Source: Candidatus Faecalibacterium faecipullorum
GTDB taxonomy: Bacteria > Bacillota > Clostridia > Oscillospirales > Ruminococcaceae
Length of the DNA: 16,048 nucleotides
Direction: 5' to 3'
NCBI GenBank assembly: GCA_019118985.1
Contig: DWXX01000183.1
Span: forward strand, 1 to 16,048
Part shown: positions 1-8,883 of the stretch, piece after piece
Position numbering within the stretch: position 1 is the first letter of the stretch
Layout: each line of letters opens with the position of its first letter
Position numbers and translations under genes: made by a program
Notes under the pieces: generated by a model
Database searches by the model: none
Seen by the model: only the letters and a program-made list of their open reading frames with translations
What the model was told of the DNA's origin: nothing

Positions 1-797
1 GAGTAGGAGCGGTCGATGATGGACTTCTGGATGCTGGGCAGCTCGGAGAAGTCGATCTCGACGCCCAGGTCGCCGCGGGCGACCATGACGGCGTCGGCGG
101 CCGAGAGGATGCTGTCGATGTTCTCGACGCCCTCGGGGTTCTCGATCTTGGCCACGATGCGGATCTTGGAGTCGTACATGTTCAGCAGGTTGCGGATCTC
201 ATACACGTCCTGGGCGGTGCGCACAAAGGACGCCGCGATGAAATCGAAGCCCTGCTCGATGCCGAAGATGATGTCGTCCCGGTCGCGCTGGCTCATGTAG
301 GGCATGGACAGGTGGACGCCGGGAACGTTGACGCCCTTTTTGTTCTTGATCTTGCCGCTGTTGAGGACGGTGCAGACGATGTCGGTGTCGGACACCTCCT
401 TGATGGACAGCTTGATCAGGCCGTCGTCCAGCATGATGGAGCCGCCGGCCTTGACGTCGTGGGGCAGGTCCTTGTAGGTGATGGAGACGATGTCCCTGGT
501 GCCCTCGACGTCGCGGGTGGTGAGGGTGAAGGTCTGGCCGGCTTCCAGGGTCTCGGCGCCGTTCTTGAAGTCCTTCAGGCGGATCTCGGGGCCTTTGGTG
601 TCCAGCAGGGCGGCCACGGGCGTATCCAGCTCTTCCCGGATGGCCTTCAGGGCGTCCAGACGGCCCTTGTGCTCCTCGTGGGAGCCGTGGGAGAAGTTGA
701 AGCGGGCGACGTTCATCCCGTTTTCGACAAGCGCCCGCAGCACGCCCTCCTTGTCGGTGGCGGGGCCGAGGGTGCAGATGATCTTGGTCTTGCGCAT
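1..797 (-). CDS. pyk: Pyruvate kinase, N-terminal 265 residues (cut by left window edge)
   Basis: Catalyses phosphoenolpyruvate + ADP to pyruvate + ATP, the last step of glycolysis, in the cytoplasm. The visible part begins MRKTKIICTLGPA, the standard pyruvate kinase N-terminus. It continues through the ARFNFSHG motif (about residues 31-38, with the ADP/phosphate-contacting Arg, Asn and Ser), the LLDTKGPEIR motif (about 64-73) that opens the B domain, and a stretch near residues 230-255 reading KIENPEGVENID and VMVARGDLGVE, which holds metal- and PEP-binding acidic residues. The ATG at 797 is chosen because AGGAGG (805-810) sits 7 bases upstream and the conserved N-terminus starts there. The rest of the barrel and the C-terminal regulatory domain lie outside the window. 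A perfect -10 box lies upstream. It is probably transcribed alone, though readthrough from deoB is possible because no terminator is evident between them. Confidence 0.97.
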   Translation of the reverse strand, partial: MRKTKIICTLGPATDKEGVLRALVENGMNVARFNFSHGSHEEHKGRLDALKAIREELDTPVAALLDTKGPEIRLKDFKNGAETLEAGQTFTLTTRDVEGTRDIVSITYKDLPHDVKAGGSIMLDDGLIKLSIKEVSDTDIVCTVLNSGKIKNKKGVNVPGVHLSMPYMSQRDRDDIIFGIEQGFDFIAASFVRTAQDVYEIRNLLNMYDSKIRIVAKIENPEGVENIDSILSAADAVMVARGDLGVEIDFSELPSIQKSIIDRSY

Positions 798-857
798 ATG
801 TTTACCTCCTGGCATACCGGATGCCGTAACGTTCGGATGGAAAAGCCATACACACCT

Positions 858-886
858 ATTATAGCGGCATGGATACAAATGGGCAA
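858..886 (-). promoter_or_regulatory. Promoter of pyk
   Basis: On the minus strand TTGCCC (881-886) is followed by a 17-base spacer and a perfect TATAAT (858-863). The predicted start near 850 gives a leader of about 50 bases. That leader contains a small hairpin, GGCAT-N5-ATGCC (811-825), directly beside the AGGAGG ribosome binding site (805-810). Fit to the sigma-70/sigma-A consensus is good. The hairpin could modulate translation, but that is inference. Confidence 0.75.
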
Positions 887-917
887 GGTGTTTTTTGCAA
901 AATGTTGGCGCAGGCCA

Positions 918-2096
918 TCAACGCCGCAGCTGCCCCCAGGCGCTCTCGCCGTCCAGGGCGGCGCCGTCGACGCCCAGGTACTCGCAGACGGTGCGGGCGA
1001 TGGCGCCGAAGCCCAGCCGGGTGCCCAGGTCGGCGCCGGGGCGGACGGACTGGCCGCAGACCAGCCAGGGCACATACTCGCGGGTGTGGTCGGTGGTCCT
1101 GGTATAGGAGGGGTCGCAGCCGTGGTCGGCAGTGACCATCAGGAGGTCGTCCGGCCGCATCCCGGCCAGGAAGCCGGGCAGAAAGCGGTCGAACTCGGTG
1201 GCGGCGGCGGCGTAGCCGGGCACATCGCGGCGGTGGCCGTAGAGCATATCGAAGTCCACCAGGTTGACGAAGGCCAGCCCCTCGAAGTCGCGGGTCAAAA
1301 GCGCCTGGGTGAAGGCGATGCCGTTGGTGTTGCCGGTGGTCTTGATGTGCTCGGTGACGCCCTGCCCGTCGAAGATGTCGTAGATCTTGCCCACCGCGAT
1401 GACGTCCCGGCCGGCGTTTTTCAGCAGGTCGAGCATGGTGGGGCGGGGCGGCTTGAGGCTGAGGTCGTGGCGGTTCGACGTGCGCTTGAAGTTGGCGGCG
1501 CAGTCCCCGACGAAGGGCCGCGCGATCACCCGCCCGACGCCGTAGGGGCCGGTCAGCATCTCGCGGGCGATGCCGCAGATGCGGTACAGCTCGGGCACAG
1601 GCACAAGCGCCTCGTTGGCCGCCACCTGGAAGACGCTGTCGGCGCTGGTGTAGACGATCAGGGCGTTCCGGGCCATGGCCTGCTCGCCGTAGTCTTTCAG
1701 CACCTCGGTGCCGGAGTAGGGCTTGTTGCACAGCACTTTGTAGCCGGTCTTTGCCTCAAAGGCGGCGATCAGCTCGGGCGGGAACCCGTCCGGGAAGGTG
1801 GGCAGCGGCTGCGGGCTGACCACGCCGGCGATCTCCCAGTGGCCGATGGTGGTGTCCTTGCCCATGCTGGCCTCCTGCAGCCGGGCGTACGCCCCGATGG
1901 GGGCGGGGTCTTTGGGCCCGGCGTCCACCCCGTCGATGTTGAACAGGCCCAGACGCCGCAGGTTGGGGCAGTCAAAGGCGGGGTCGCGGGCGATGGCGGC
2001 CAGGGTGTTGGTCCCCTCGTCCCCAAAGGCCGCCGCGTCCGGCTCAGCCCCGATGCCGAAGCTGTCCAGTACGATCAGGAATACTCGTTTTGCCAT
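918..2096 (-). CDS. deoB: Phosphopentomutase DeoB
   Basis: Interconverts (deoxy)ribose 1-phosphate and 5-phosphate, linking nucleoside breakdown to the pentose phosphate pathway; cytosolic and manganese-dependent. At 392 residues it matches the Firmicute DeoB length. Visible alkaline-phosphatase-superfamily motifs are the N-terminal VLDSFGIGAEPDA (metal-binding Asp11), MGKDTTIGHWEIAG (about 78-91, the segment carrying the phosphorylated Thr), VDFDMLYGHRRD, and near the C-terminus TADHGCDP followed by TTDHTREYVPWL (metal-binding Asp/His). The frame is open 39 codons further upstream, but the ATG at 2096 is preferred: MAKRVFLIVLDSFG is the conserved family N-terminus and AAAGGA lies about 8 bases ahead. 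It has its own promoter, and the secA terminator insulates it from secA. No nucleoside phosphorylase or deaminase gene is adjacent. Confidence 0.96.
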   Translation of the reverse strand: MAKRVFLIVLDSFGIGAEPDAAAFGDEGTNTLAAIARDPAFDCPNLRRLGLFNIDGVDAGPKDPAPIGAYARLQEASMGKDTTIGHWEIAGVVSPQPLPTFPDGFPPELIAAFEAKTGYKVLCNKPYSGTEVLKDYGEQAMARNALIVYTSADSVFQVAANEALVPVPELYRICGIAREMLTGPYGVGRVIARPFVGDCAANFKRTSNRHDLSLKPPRPTMLDLLKNAGRDVIAVGKIYDIFDGQGVTEHIKTTGNTNGIAFTQALLTRDFEGLAFVNLVDFDMLYGHRRDVPGYAAAATEFDRFLPGFLAGMRPDDLLMVTADHGCDPSYTRTTDHTREYVPWLVCGQSVRPGADLGTRLGFGAIARTVCEYLGVDGAALDGESAWGQLRR

Positions 2097-2143
2097 AGTC
2101 GTGTCCTTTCTGCCGGGCGCAGGCGCGCCGGCGCTCTCAGACC

Positions 2144-2172
2144 AGTATACCATATTTTGCAGGGCAGAAAAA
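2144..2172 (-). promoter_or_regulatory. Extended -10 promoter of deoB
   Basis: On the minus strand TGGTATACT gives an extended -10 (TATACT at 2144-2149, TG two bases upstream). The -35 position, 17 bases away, falls on the T-run of the secA terminator (TTTTTC, 2167-2172) and is a poor match to consensus, so the extended -10 probably does most of the work. Downstream, a GC-rich hairpin (2112-2132; GCCGG/CCGGC plus GCG/CGC arms, loop of four) sits immediately before the AAAGGA ribosome binding site. Confidence 0.5.
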
Positions 2173-2202
2173 GCCCCGCCTGCCCGGTGGGGGCGGCGGG
2201 GC
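2168..2202 (-). terminator. Rho-independent terminator of secA
   Basis: Read on the minus strand, GCCCCGCC (2195-2202) pairs perfectly with GGCGGGGC (2173-2180) around a 14-base loop and is followed by TTTTT (2168-2172). It begins 8 bases after the secA stop codon. The T-run overlaps the presumed -35 position of the deoB promoter. Confidence 0.85.
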
Positions 2203-2209
2203 GGTTCAA

Positions 2210-5155
<2,946 letters not shown>

Positions 5156-5233
5156 AGTTTCACCTCAGAATACAGTGTCGGGTATCAAAAGGGCCGCAGC
5201 CCGGAGCAATCTATGCGTTGCGCACTACCCCTT

Positions 5234-5263
5234 ATGATACACCAAAGCGGGAAGGGGTGTCAA
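5234..5263 (-). promoter_or_regulatory. Promoter of secA
   Basis: On the minus strand a perfect TTGACA (5258-5263) is followed, after 18 bases, by TATCAT (5234-5239). The predicted start near 5228 leaves a leader of about 70 bases. The leader contains a short GGGC-TGCG-GCCC hairpin followed by TTTT (around 5183-5200), which is too small to call an attenuator. No SecM-like arrest peptide is visible in this leader. Confidence 0.75.
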
Positions 5264-5304
5264 ACGTTTGGGCGCCTTTCCGGTAAATTTTCTGTGAACA
5301 GGGC

Positions 5305-5335
5305 AAAAAAGCCGCCCTGCGAGCCACAGGGCGGC
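5305..5335 (-). terminator. Terminator of the queT-HAD operon
   Basis: On the minus strand GCCGCCCTG (5327-5335) pairs perfectly with CAGGGCGGC (5311-5319) around a 7-base loop, followed by six T's (5305-5310). It starts 13 bases after the HAD gene stop codon and separates that operon from the secA promoter. Confidence 0.92.
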
Positions 5336-5347
5336 GGGAAAGACGAT

Positions 5348-5989
5348 TCACAGCAGGGCGGGCAGATCTTCCAGCCGGTCGATGACGGCGCAGCCGGTGG
5401 CTTCGAGCCGGGCGCGGGTCTGATGCCCCCCGGCGTAGAGGATGCACCGCACCCCCATGGCGCGGGCGGTCTCGGCGTCGTGGTCGGTGTCGCCGACCAT
5501 CAGGCAGCGGGCGGGGTCCGCCCCGCAGGCGGCCATGTACTGCCGCCCCAGCTCCACCTTGCCGGCGCCGCGGATGTCGGTCAGGCCCAGCATGGCGCAA
5601 AAGCGGCGGCCCACCCCGCGGCGCTCAGCCTGTTCGACCAGGTAATCCCGGCGGGAGACCGACAGCAGCACCTGCCCCTCGCAGCGGGCGGCCAGGCTGC
5701 CCAGCACGTCGGCGGCGCCGTCGGTCAGGGGGCAGCCGTCCACCCCGGCGTTGTAGAGCTGCATATAGCTCTCAGCCAGGACGGGGAAGGGGTCGCGCCC
5801 GAAGTCGAACCCCACCCGGCGGTAATACGCCTCGATGGGGAAGCCGAACACCGCCCGGTAGCTCTCAAGGTCGTACCGCTGCGGGTAGCCGTATTCGTCC
5901 AGCAGGCCGTTCAGGCAGCCGCAGGAATAGCGCACGTCGTCCATCAAAGTGCCGTTCCAGTCCCAGAAAAGCAGCTCGGTATCTGCCAT
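5348..5989 (-). CDS. HAD-superfamily phosphatase, phosphoglycolate-phosphatase-like
   Basis: A soluble 213-residue haloacid dehalogenase-type hydrolase with a helical cap inserted after motif I. Motif I reads WDWNGTL: nucleophile Asp10 is present, but the second position, normally Asp (acid/base), is Asn12. This DWNGT form recurs in a clade of Clostridial Gph-like proteins (recalled, not checked). Motif II is LLSVSRR, the motif III Lys lies in GKVELGR (about residue 140), and motif IV is MVGDTDHDAETA, which holds the Mg2+-binding Asps. The start at 5989 follows AAGGAGG by about 6 bases. It lies 16 bases downstream of queT with no promoter between, so it should be co-transcribed under the preQ1 riboswitch. 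The substrate is unknown: the phosphoglycolate label is only a family guess, and a role with phosphorylated queuosine intermediates is possible but unproven. Confidence 0.88.
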   Translation of the reverse strand: MADTELLFWDWNGTLMDDVRYSCGCLNGLLDEYGYPQRYDLESYRAVFGFPIEAYYRRVGFDFGRDPFPVLAESYMQLYNAGVDGCPLTDGAADVLGSLAARCEGQVLLSVSRRDYLVEQAERRGVGRRFCAMLGLTDIRGAGKVELGRQYMAACGADPARCLMVGDTDHDAETARAMGVRCILYAGGHQTRARLEATGCAVIDRLEDLPALL

Positions 5990-6005
5990 GGATGCCTCCT
6001 TGCAG

Positions 6006-6539
6006 TTAAGCGCGCACCCCCCGGTCGGTAAAGAGGGCGAGCAGGCGCGGGTTTGCTTCGATCAGGCGGACAAGGGCCACCCCCAGCACCCCGCAGCTGA
6101 TCACTTCCCCCGCGCCCACCGACAGGGCGTTTGCGAAGATCAAGGCCGGGGTGGCCGGCGCGTTCGAGAAAAAGACGGCGATCTCGGTGCCGACGATGGC
6201 GGCGTTCCAGAGGATGGGGGGGACGGCCGCCGGGATGGCAAGCCCCCCTACCCGCGCATGGCGCACCGCCCAGGTGCACAGGCAGGCCAAAAAGGTGGCC
6301 AGGGTGCCGAAGAGGACGTCCACCATGGTGGAGCCCAGCAGGTTTGCCAGCGCGCAGCCCAGGGTCACCCCCAGGATGTACTCGGCCCCAAAGACGGGCA
6401 GCAGGCAGAGCGCCTCGGCCACCCGCACCTGGACCGCCCCGTACGAGAAGGGGGCCAGCCCCAGGCAGAGGGCGACATAGAGGGCCGCCACCACGGCGCA
6501 GCGGGCGAGTGTATGGACGGACAGTGTTTCCTTAGACAT
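6006..6539 (-). CDS. queT: QueT-type ECF substrate-binding membrane protein for queuosine precursor
   Basis: An integral membrane S-component (COG4708/QueT family, 177 residues) predicted to bind a queuosine precursor such as preQ1 or preQ0 and to use a shared ECF energy module encoded elsewhere. Seen: a short polar N-terminus, then five to six hydrophobic segments (roughly residues 12-30, 45-66, 70-92, 98-118 and 133-160). Characteristic stretches are LAPFSYGAVQVRVAEAL (about 28-44), GCALANLLGS (61-70) and VPPILWNAAIVG (106-117). The open frame extends 63 codons upstream, but that part overlaps the riboswitch and promoter. The ATG at 6539 follows a GGAG ribosome binding site (6551-6554) at the riboswitch 3' end. 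The riboswitch supports the function strongly and independently of the protein similarity. Confidence 0.93.
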   Translation of the reverse strand: MSKETLSVHTLARCAVVAALYVALCLGLAPFSYGAVQVRVAEALCLLPVFGAEYILGVTLGCALANLLGSTMVDVLFGTLATFLACLCTWAVRHARVGGLAIPAAVPPILWNAAIVGTEIAVFFSNAPATPALIFANALSVGAGEVISCGVLGVALVRLIEANPRLLALFTDRGVRA

Positions 6540-6550
6540 AGCTACAGTCA

Positions 6551-6641
6551 CTCCAGCGGAAAGATTTTGACCTTCCAGGGCCGCCAGCCCCCGGAGGTTT
6601 GGCCCGGCATGCGCCGGGGAGCCTAAAATCCTAAGTTGCTC
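6551..6641 (-). ncRNA. preQ1-III (class III) riboswitch upstream of queT
   Basis: On the minus strand the leader starts GAGCAACTTAGGATTTTAGG, runs into CTCCCCGGC and a GCCGGG hairpin, then CCAAACC, GGGCTGGCGG, a hairpin, GGTCAAAATC and CCGCTGGAG. This order of blocks matches the preQ1-III aptamer I remember from Ruminococcaceae/Faecalibacterium, including the pseudoknot-forming AACTTAGGATTTTAGG/GGTCAAAAT segments. The hairpin between CCCGGC and GCCGGG is shorter here. The final GGAG (6551-6554) serves as the queT ribosome binding site, so ligand binding should reduce translation by occluding it. Family assignment rests on recalled sequence, not a covariance-model search; the queT context agrees. 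Confidence 0.92.
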
Positions 6642-6699
6642 TTGTGCGCGGGCCGCCGCGCTATTCGGATTTGAGGGCGCGCAAAACGCGCTGTACGGT

Positions 6700-6728
6700 A
6701 GTATAGCACAGATGGGCGGGGAGGGCAA
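6700..6728 (-). promoter_or_regulatory. Promoter of the queT-HAD operon
   Basis: On the minus strand TTGCCC (6723-6728), a 17-base spacer and TATACT (6700-6705). Transcription would start near 6693, about 50 bases before the aptamer. Between them is a GC hairpin, GCGCGG-CGGC-CCGCGC (6646-6661). The -35 hexamer is the same as that of pyk. Confidence 0.7.
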
Positions 6729-6736
6729 GATGCAAA

Positions 6737-6802
6737 TCAGCCCCCGTCCTCAGCTGCAAGCAGGCGCTGCACCTCGCGGTCAAAATCCGAGACGATCTTC
6801 TG
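6737..6802 (-). pseudogene. Out-of-frame C-terminal remnant of the RhuM-like gene
   Basis: In the frame one base off from the RhuM reading frame, the minus strand reads QKIVSDFDREVQRLL followed by AAEDGG and a stop (TGA, 6737-6739). I recall similar ...SDFDR-V-RLL endings in longer RhuM proteins, so this looks like the original C-terminus left behind after an internal deletion. The presumed junction falls in the short repeat CGGACGGACGGCGG (about 6804-6817), just after ITG in the upstream frame. Confidence is limited because the match rests on memory of the family ending. Confidence 0.45.
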
Positions 6803-7403
6803 CCGCCGTCCGTCCGGTGATAGCATAGTGGAACTTATTCTGGACCATGGCATAAAATGCGTGGGTGACGGGGGCGTCTTTGTCGTAGTCGGTGCTGCAC
6901 TCCGCGAAGATGTCGGTGATCTGCTGCCAGATCCGCCGTTCGCTTGCGCGGATGGAGCGGACGCGCTCCAGCAGCTCGCGGAAGTAATCTTTGCCGAAGG
7001 CGGTCTGCCCCTGCTTGAGGCGCTCGTCGTCCATCACAAAGCCTTTGGTGATGTACTCTTTCAACACCCCGGTGGCCCAGATGCGAAAGCGGGTGGCCTT
7101 GCGGGAGTTGACCCGGTAGCCCACCGATATGATGGCGTCGAGGTTGTAGAACTGGGTCGAGCGGGTGACGGTGCGGCTGCCTTCGGTCTGAACTATTTCC
7201 ATTTTGGAAACAGTTCGTTCTCTGACAAGTTCGCCTTCCTCGTAAATGTTGGTCAGGTGTTTTGAAATGGCGGGGGGTTCCACCCCGAACAGTTCGGCCA
7301 TGCCTTTCTGGGTCAGCCAGATGCTTTCGTCCTTGATGACGGCGCTGACGGCGACGTCCTGGTCTTCGGCACGATAGAGCAGGAACTGAAATTCGTTGCT
7401 CAC
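6780..7403 (-). CDS. RhuM-family protein, truncated (internal deletion)
   Basis: A 207-residue protein recognisable as RhuM family (Virulence_RhuM). Seen: a helix-turn-helix-like start (IWLTQKGMAELFGVEPPAIS, 28-47), HLTNIYEEGEL (49-59), FYNLDAIISVGYRVNSRKAT (85-104), FRIWATGVLKEYITKGFVMD (106-125) and the central ASERRIWQQITDIFAE (about 153-168). Full RhuM proteins are around 330 residues; this one stops soon after HYAITGRTAAE, and a plausible C-terminal tail continues in another frame, so it is probably a deletion derivative. The start is GTG at 7403, with AAAGGAGG about 7 bases upstream. No convincing promoter is seen; the degV terminator lies 37 bases upstream, so expression may depend on readthrough. 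Its GC content looks clearly lower than its neighbours, suggesting acquisition. The biochemical role of RhuM is unsettled; homologues occur near mobile elements and toxin-antitoxin or pathogenicity loci. Confidence 0.85.
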   Translation of the reverse strand: MSNEFQFLLYRAEDQDVAVSAVIKDESIWLTQKGMAELFGVEPPAISKHLTNIYEEGELVRERTVSKMEIVQTEGSRTVTRSTQFYNLDAIISVGYRVNSRKATRFRIWATGVLKEYITKGFVMDDERLKQGQTAFGKDYFRELLERVRSIRASERRIWQQITDIFAECSTDYDKDAPVTHAFYAMVQNKFHYAITGRTAAEDRLGF

Positions 7404-7439
7404 GCCAAGCCTCCTTTCTTTCGTTGCGGTCCTGATGGC

Positions 7440-7466
7440 AAAACACCCCCAGCCAAAGGCCGGGGG
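7440..7466 (-). terminator. Terminator after degV
   Basis: On the minus strand CCCCCGGCC (7458-7466) pairs with GGCTGGGGG (7446-7454, one G-U pair) around a 3-base loop, followed by TGTTTTG (7439-7445). It sits 6 bases after the degV stop and would end the pdxK-trmL-degV unit. The T-run is short and interrupted, so some readthrough into the RhuM gene is possible. Confidence 0.75.
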
Positions 7467-7472
7467 CGGGGG

Positions 7473-8342
7473 TTATCTCTGTTTGCCGGTGTAGGCGATG
7501 GCGACGGTGTCGGGGCCGGTGTTGGCGGAGACCACGCCGCCCAGCTCAAAGACGGTGACGGGCTCGCGGCCGAAGGCTTTTTTGCAGGCGCGGCGCAGCT
7601 CTTCGCCCTGCTTGATGTCGGTGTGGGCGACCATATATTCAAAGTCATCCACCCCGGCGGTGCGCTTTTTGCACAGCTCGATGATGGCGGGGATCACCTT
7701 GTCGTCGCCGCGGACTTTGTTTTCCACCACCGTCTTGCCGTCGATCAGGGTGATGATGGGGCGCAGGCCCAGCAGCTCGCCGGCGAAGGCGGCGGCAGCC
7801 GAGATGCGGCCGCTCTTTTTCATCTGCCGCAGGCTGTAAGGTCCGAGGATGATCTCCATCTTGTCCATCTGGGTCTCGAACTCGCTGACCACATGGCGCA
7901 GCTCGGCGCCGTTGCGCAGTTTGCGGGCCAGCTCGCAGACGTACCAGCCGAACACCATCGAGTAGGTGTGGCTGTCCAGCAGGTGGATCTTCATCTTGTG
8001 CTCGGGGCGCTCTTCCCGCAGCATGCCCTGGGCGATGACCGCGTTGTCGTAGGTGGAAGAGCCGGAGCGGTTGATGGTGATGTGGACCACGTCGGTGTAG
8101 CCGGCGTCCACATACTCGCAGTATTTCTCACAGAACTGGAGGGGGGTGATGGCCGCGGTGGAGGGCACCCCTTTAGCCTGGCGCATCAGGTCGTAGAATT
8201 CCTCGTTGGTGCAGCTGACCCGCTCGAGATAATCGACGCCGTCCAGCATGATGTGGAAGCTCATGATGTCGATGCCGTACTTGTCGGCCAACGACTGGGG
8301 GATGTCGCAGGAGGAATCGGTCAGGATGGCGATCTTGTTCAT
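7473..8342 (-). CDS. DegV family fatty-acid-binding protein
   Basis: A cytosolic 289-residue DegV-fold protein. The family binds a long-chain fatty acid; FakB-type members present it to the kinase FakA for phosphorylation. Seen: N-terminal KIAILTDSSCDIP (3-15), PSTAAITP (about 65), the SGSSTYDNA segment corresponding to the family's SGTY lipid-carboxylate contact (about 94-102), and SGRISAAAAFAGELLGLRPI, a typical lipid-tunnel stretch. An in-frame ATG occurs six codons earlier, but 8342 is preferred: GAGGA, overlapping the trmL stop, is 6-7 bases upstream and the conserved MNKIAILTD begins there. Only 8 bases separate it from trmL, suggesting translational coupling. No fakA gene is in the window, so a fatty-acid kinase role is inference. 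Confidence 0.92.
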   Translation of the reverse strand: MNKIAILTDSSCDIPQSLADKYGIDIMSFHIMLDGVDYLERVSCTNEEFYDLMRQAKGVPSTAAITPLQFCEKYCEYVDAGYTDVVHITINRSGSSTYDNAVIAQGMLREERPEHKMKIHLLDSHTYSMVFGWYVCELARKLRNGAELRHVVSEFETQMDKMEIILGPYSLRQMKKSGRISAAAAFAGELLGLRPIITLIDGKTVVENKVRGDDKVIPAIIELCKKRTAGVDDFEYMVAHTDIKQGEELRRACKKAFGREPVTVFELGGVVSANTGPDTVAIAYTGKQR

Positions 8343-8350
8343 AGTAGTCC

Positions 8351-8857
8351 TCATTTCCATTCGTAGTCACGCAGATGGCCGTGGTCGAGCAGTTCGGGGA
8401 AGTCCCATTGACGCAGCACCTCGTAGACCCCTACCGCCACGCTGTTGGACAGGTTCAGGCTGCGGCAGCCTTCCCGCATGGGCAGGCGGATGCAGCTGTC
8501 CTGGTTTTGGGCCAGCAGCGTCTCGGGCAGGCCCGCGTCTTCCCGCCCAAAGACCAGGTATGCGCCGTCGGGGTAAGCCACGTCGGTGTAGCGGCGGGGC
8601 GCTTTGGTCGAAAAATAGTAGAAGGGGCCGTCGTTTCTGGAAAAGAAATCGTCGAGGCTCTCATAATATGTTATATCAAGCAGGGGCCAATAGTCAAGAC
8701 CCGCGTGCTTTAATTTTTTATCGTCGATCGTGAATCCCATCGGCCCCACCAGGTGCAGCCGGCAGGCGGTGCAGGCGCAGGTGCGCGCCACGTTGCCGGT
8801 GTTTTGGGGGATGCGGGGCTCCACCAGGACGATGTTCAGGGTGGGCTTTTCAGACAT
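8351..8857 (-). CDS. trmL: tRNA (cytidine/uridine-34 2'-O)-methyltransferase TrmL
   Basis: A SPOUT-class enzyme predicted to 2'-O-methylate the wobble nucleotide of tRNA-Leu isoacceptors using S-adenosylmethionine; it acts as a dimer in the cytoplasm. At 168 residues it has TrmL size, with no N-terminal RNA-binding extension. Seen: NIVLVEPRIPQNTGNVARTC (8-27, motif 1 with the catalytic-site Arg and Asn), LVFGREDAGLPE (101-112, motif 2) and IRLPMREGCRSLNLSNSVAV (123-142, motif 3, which forms the knot). The start ATG at 8857 has GGAGGAA immediately upstream. It lies 26 bases after the pyridoxamine kinase gene and 8 bases before degV, and no promoter is visible in either gap, so the three genes probably form one operon. 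Confidence 0.95.
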   Translation of the reverse strand: MSEKPTLNIVLVEPRIPQNTGNVARTCACTACRLHLVGPMGFTIDDKKLKHAGLDYWPLLDITYYESLDDFFSRNDGPFYYFSTKAPRRYTDVAYPDGAYLVFGREDAGLPETLLAQNQDSCIRLPMREGCRSLNLSNSVAVGVYEVLRQWDFPELLDHGHLRDYEWK

Positions 8858-8883
8858 AGGTTCCTCCGGTCTCCAGCGTGTGG

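Noticed and set aside
5183..5200. Attenuator-like hairpin in the secA leader (GGGC-TGCG-GCCC-TTTT)
   Set aside because: The stem is only 4 bp and the T-run is short; too weak to support termination or regulation.
6540..6728. N-terminal extension of queT by 63 codons
   Set aside because: The extension covers the riboswitch and promoter, has no ribosome binding site, and the family N-terminus matches the ATG at 6539.
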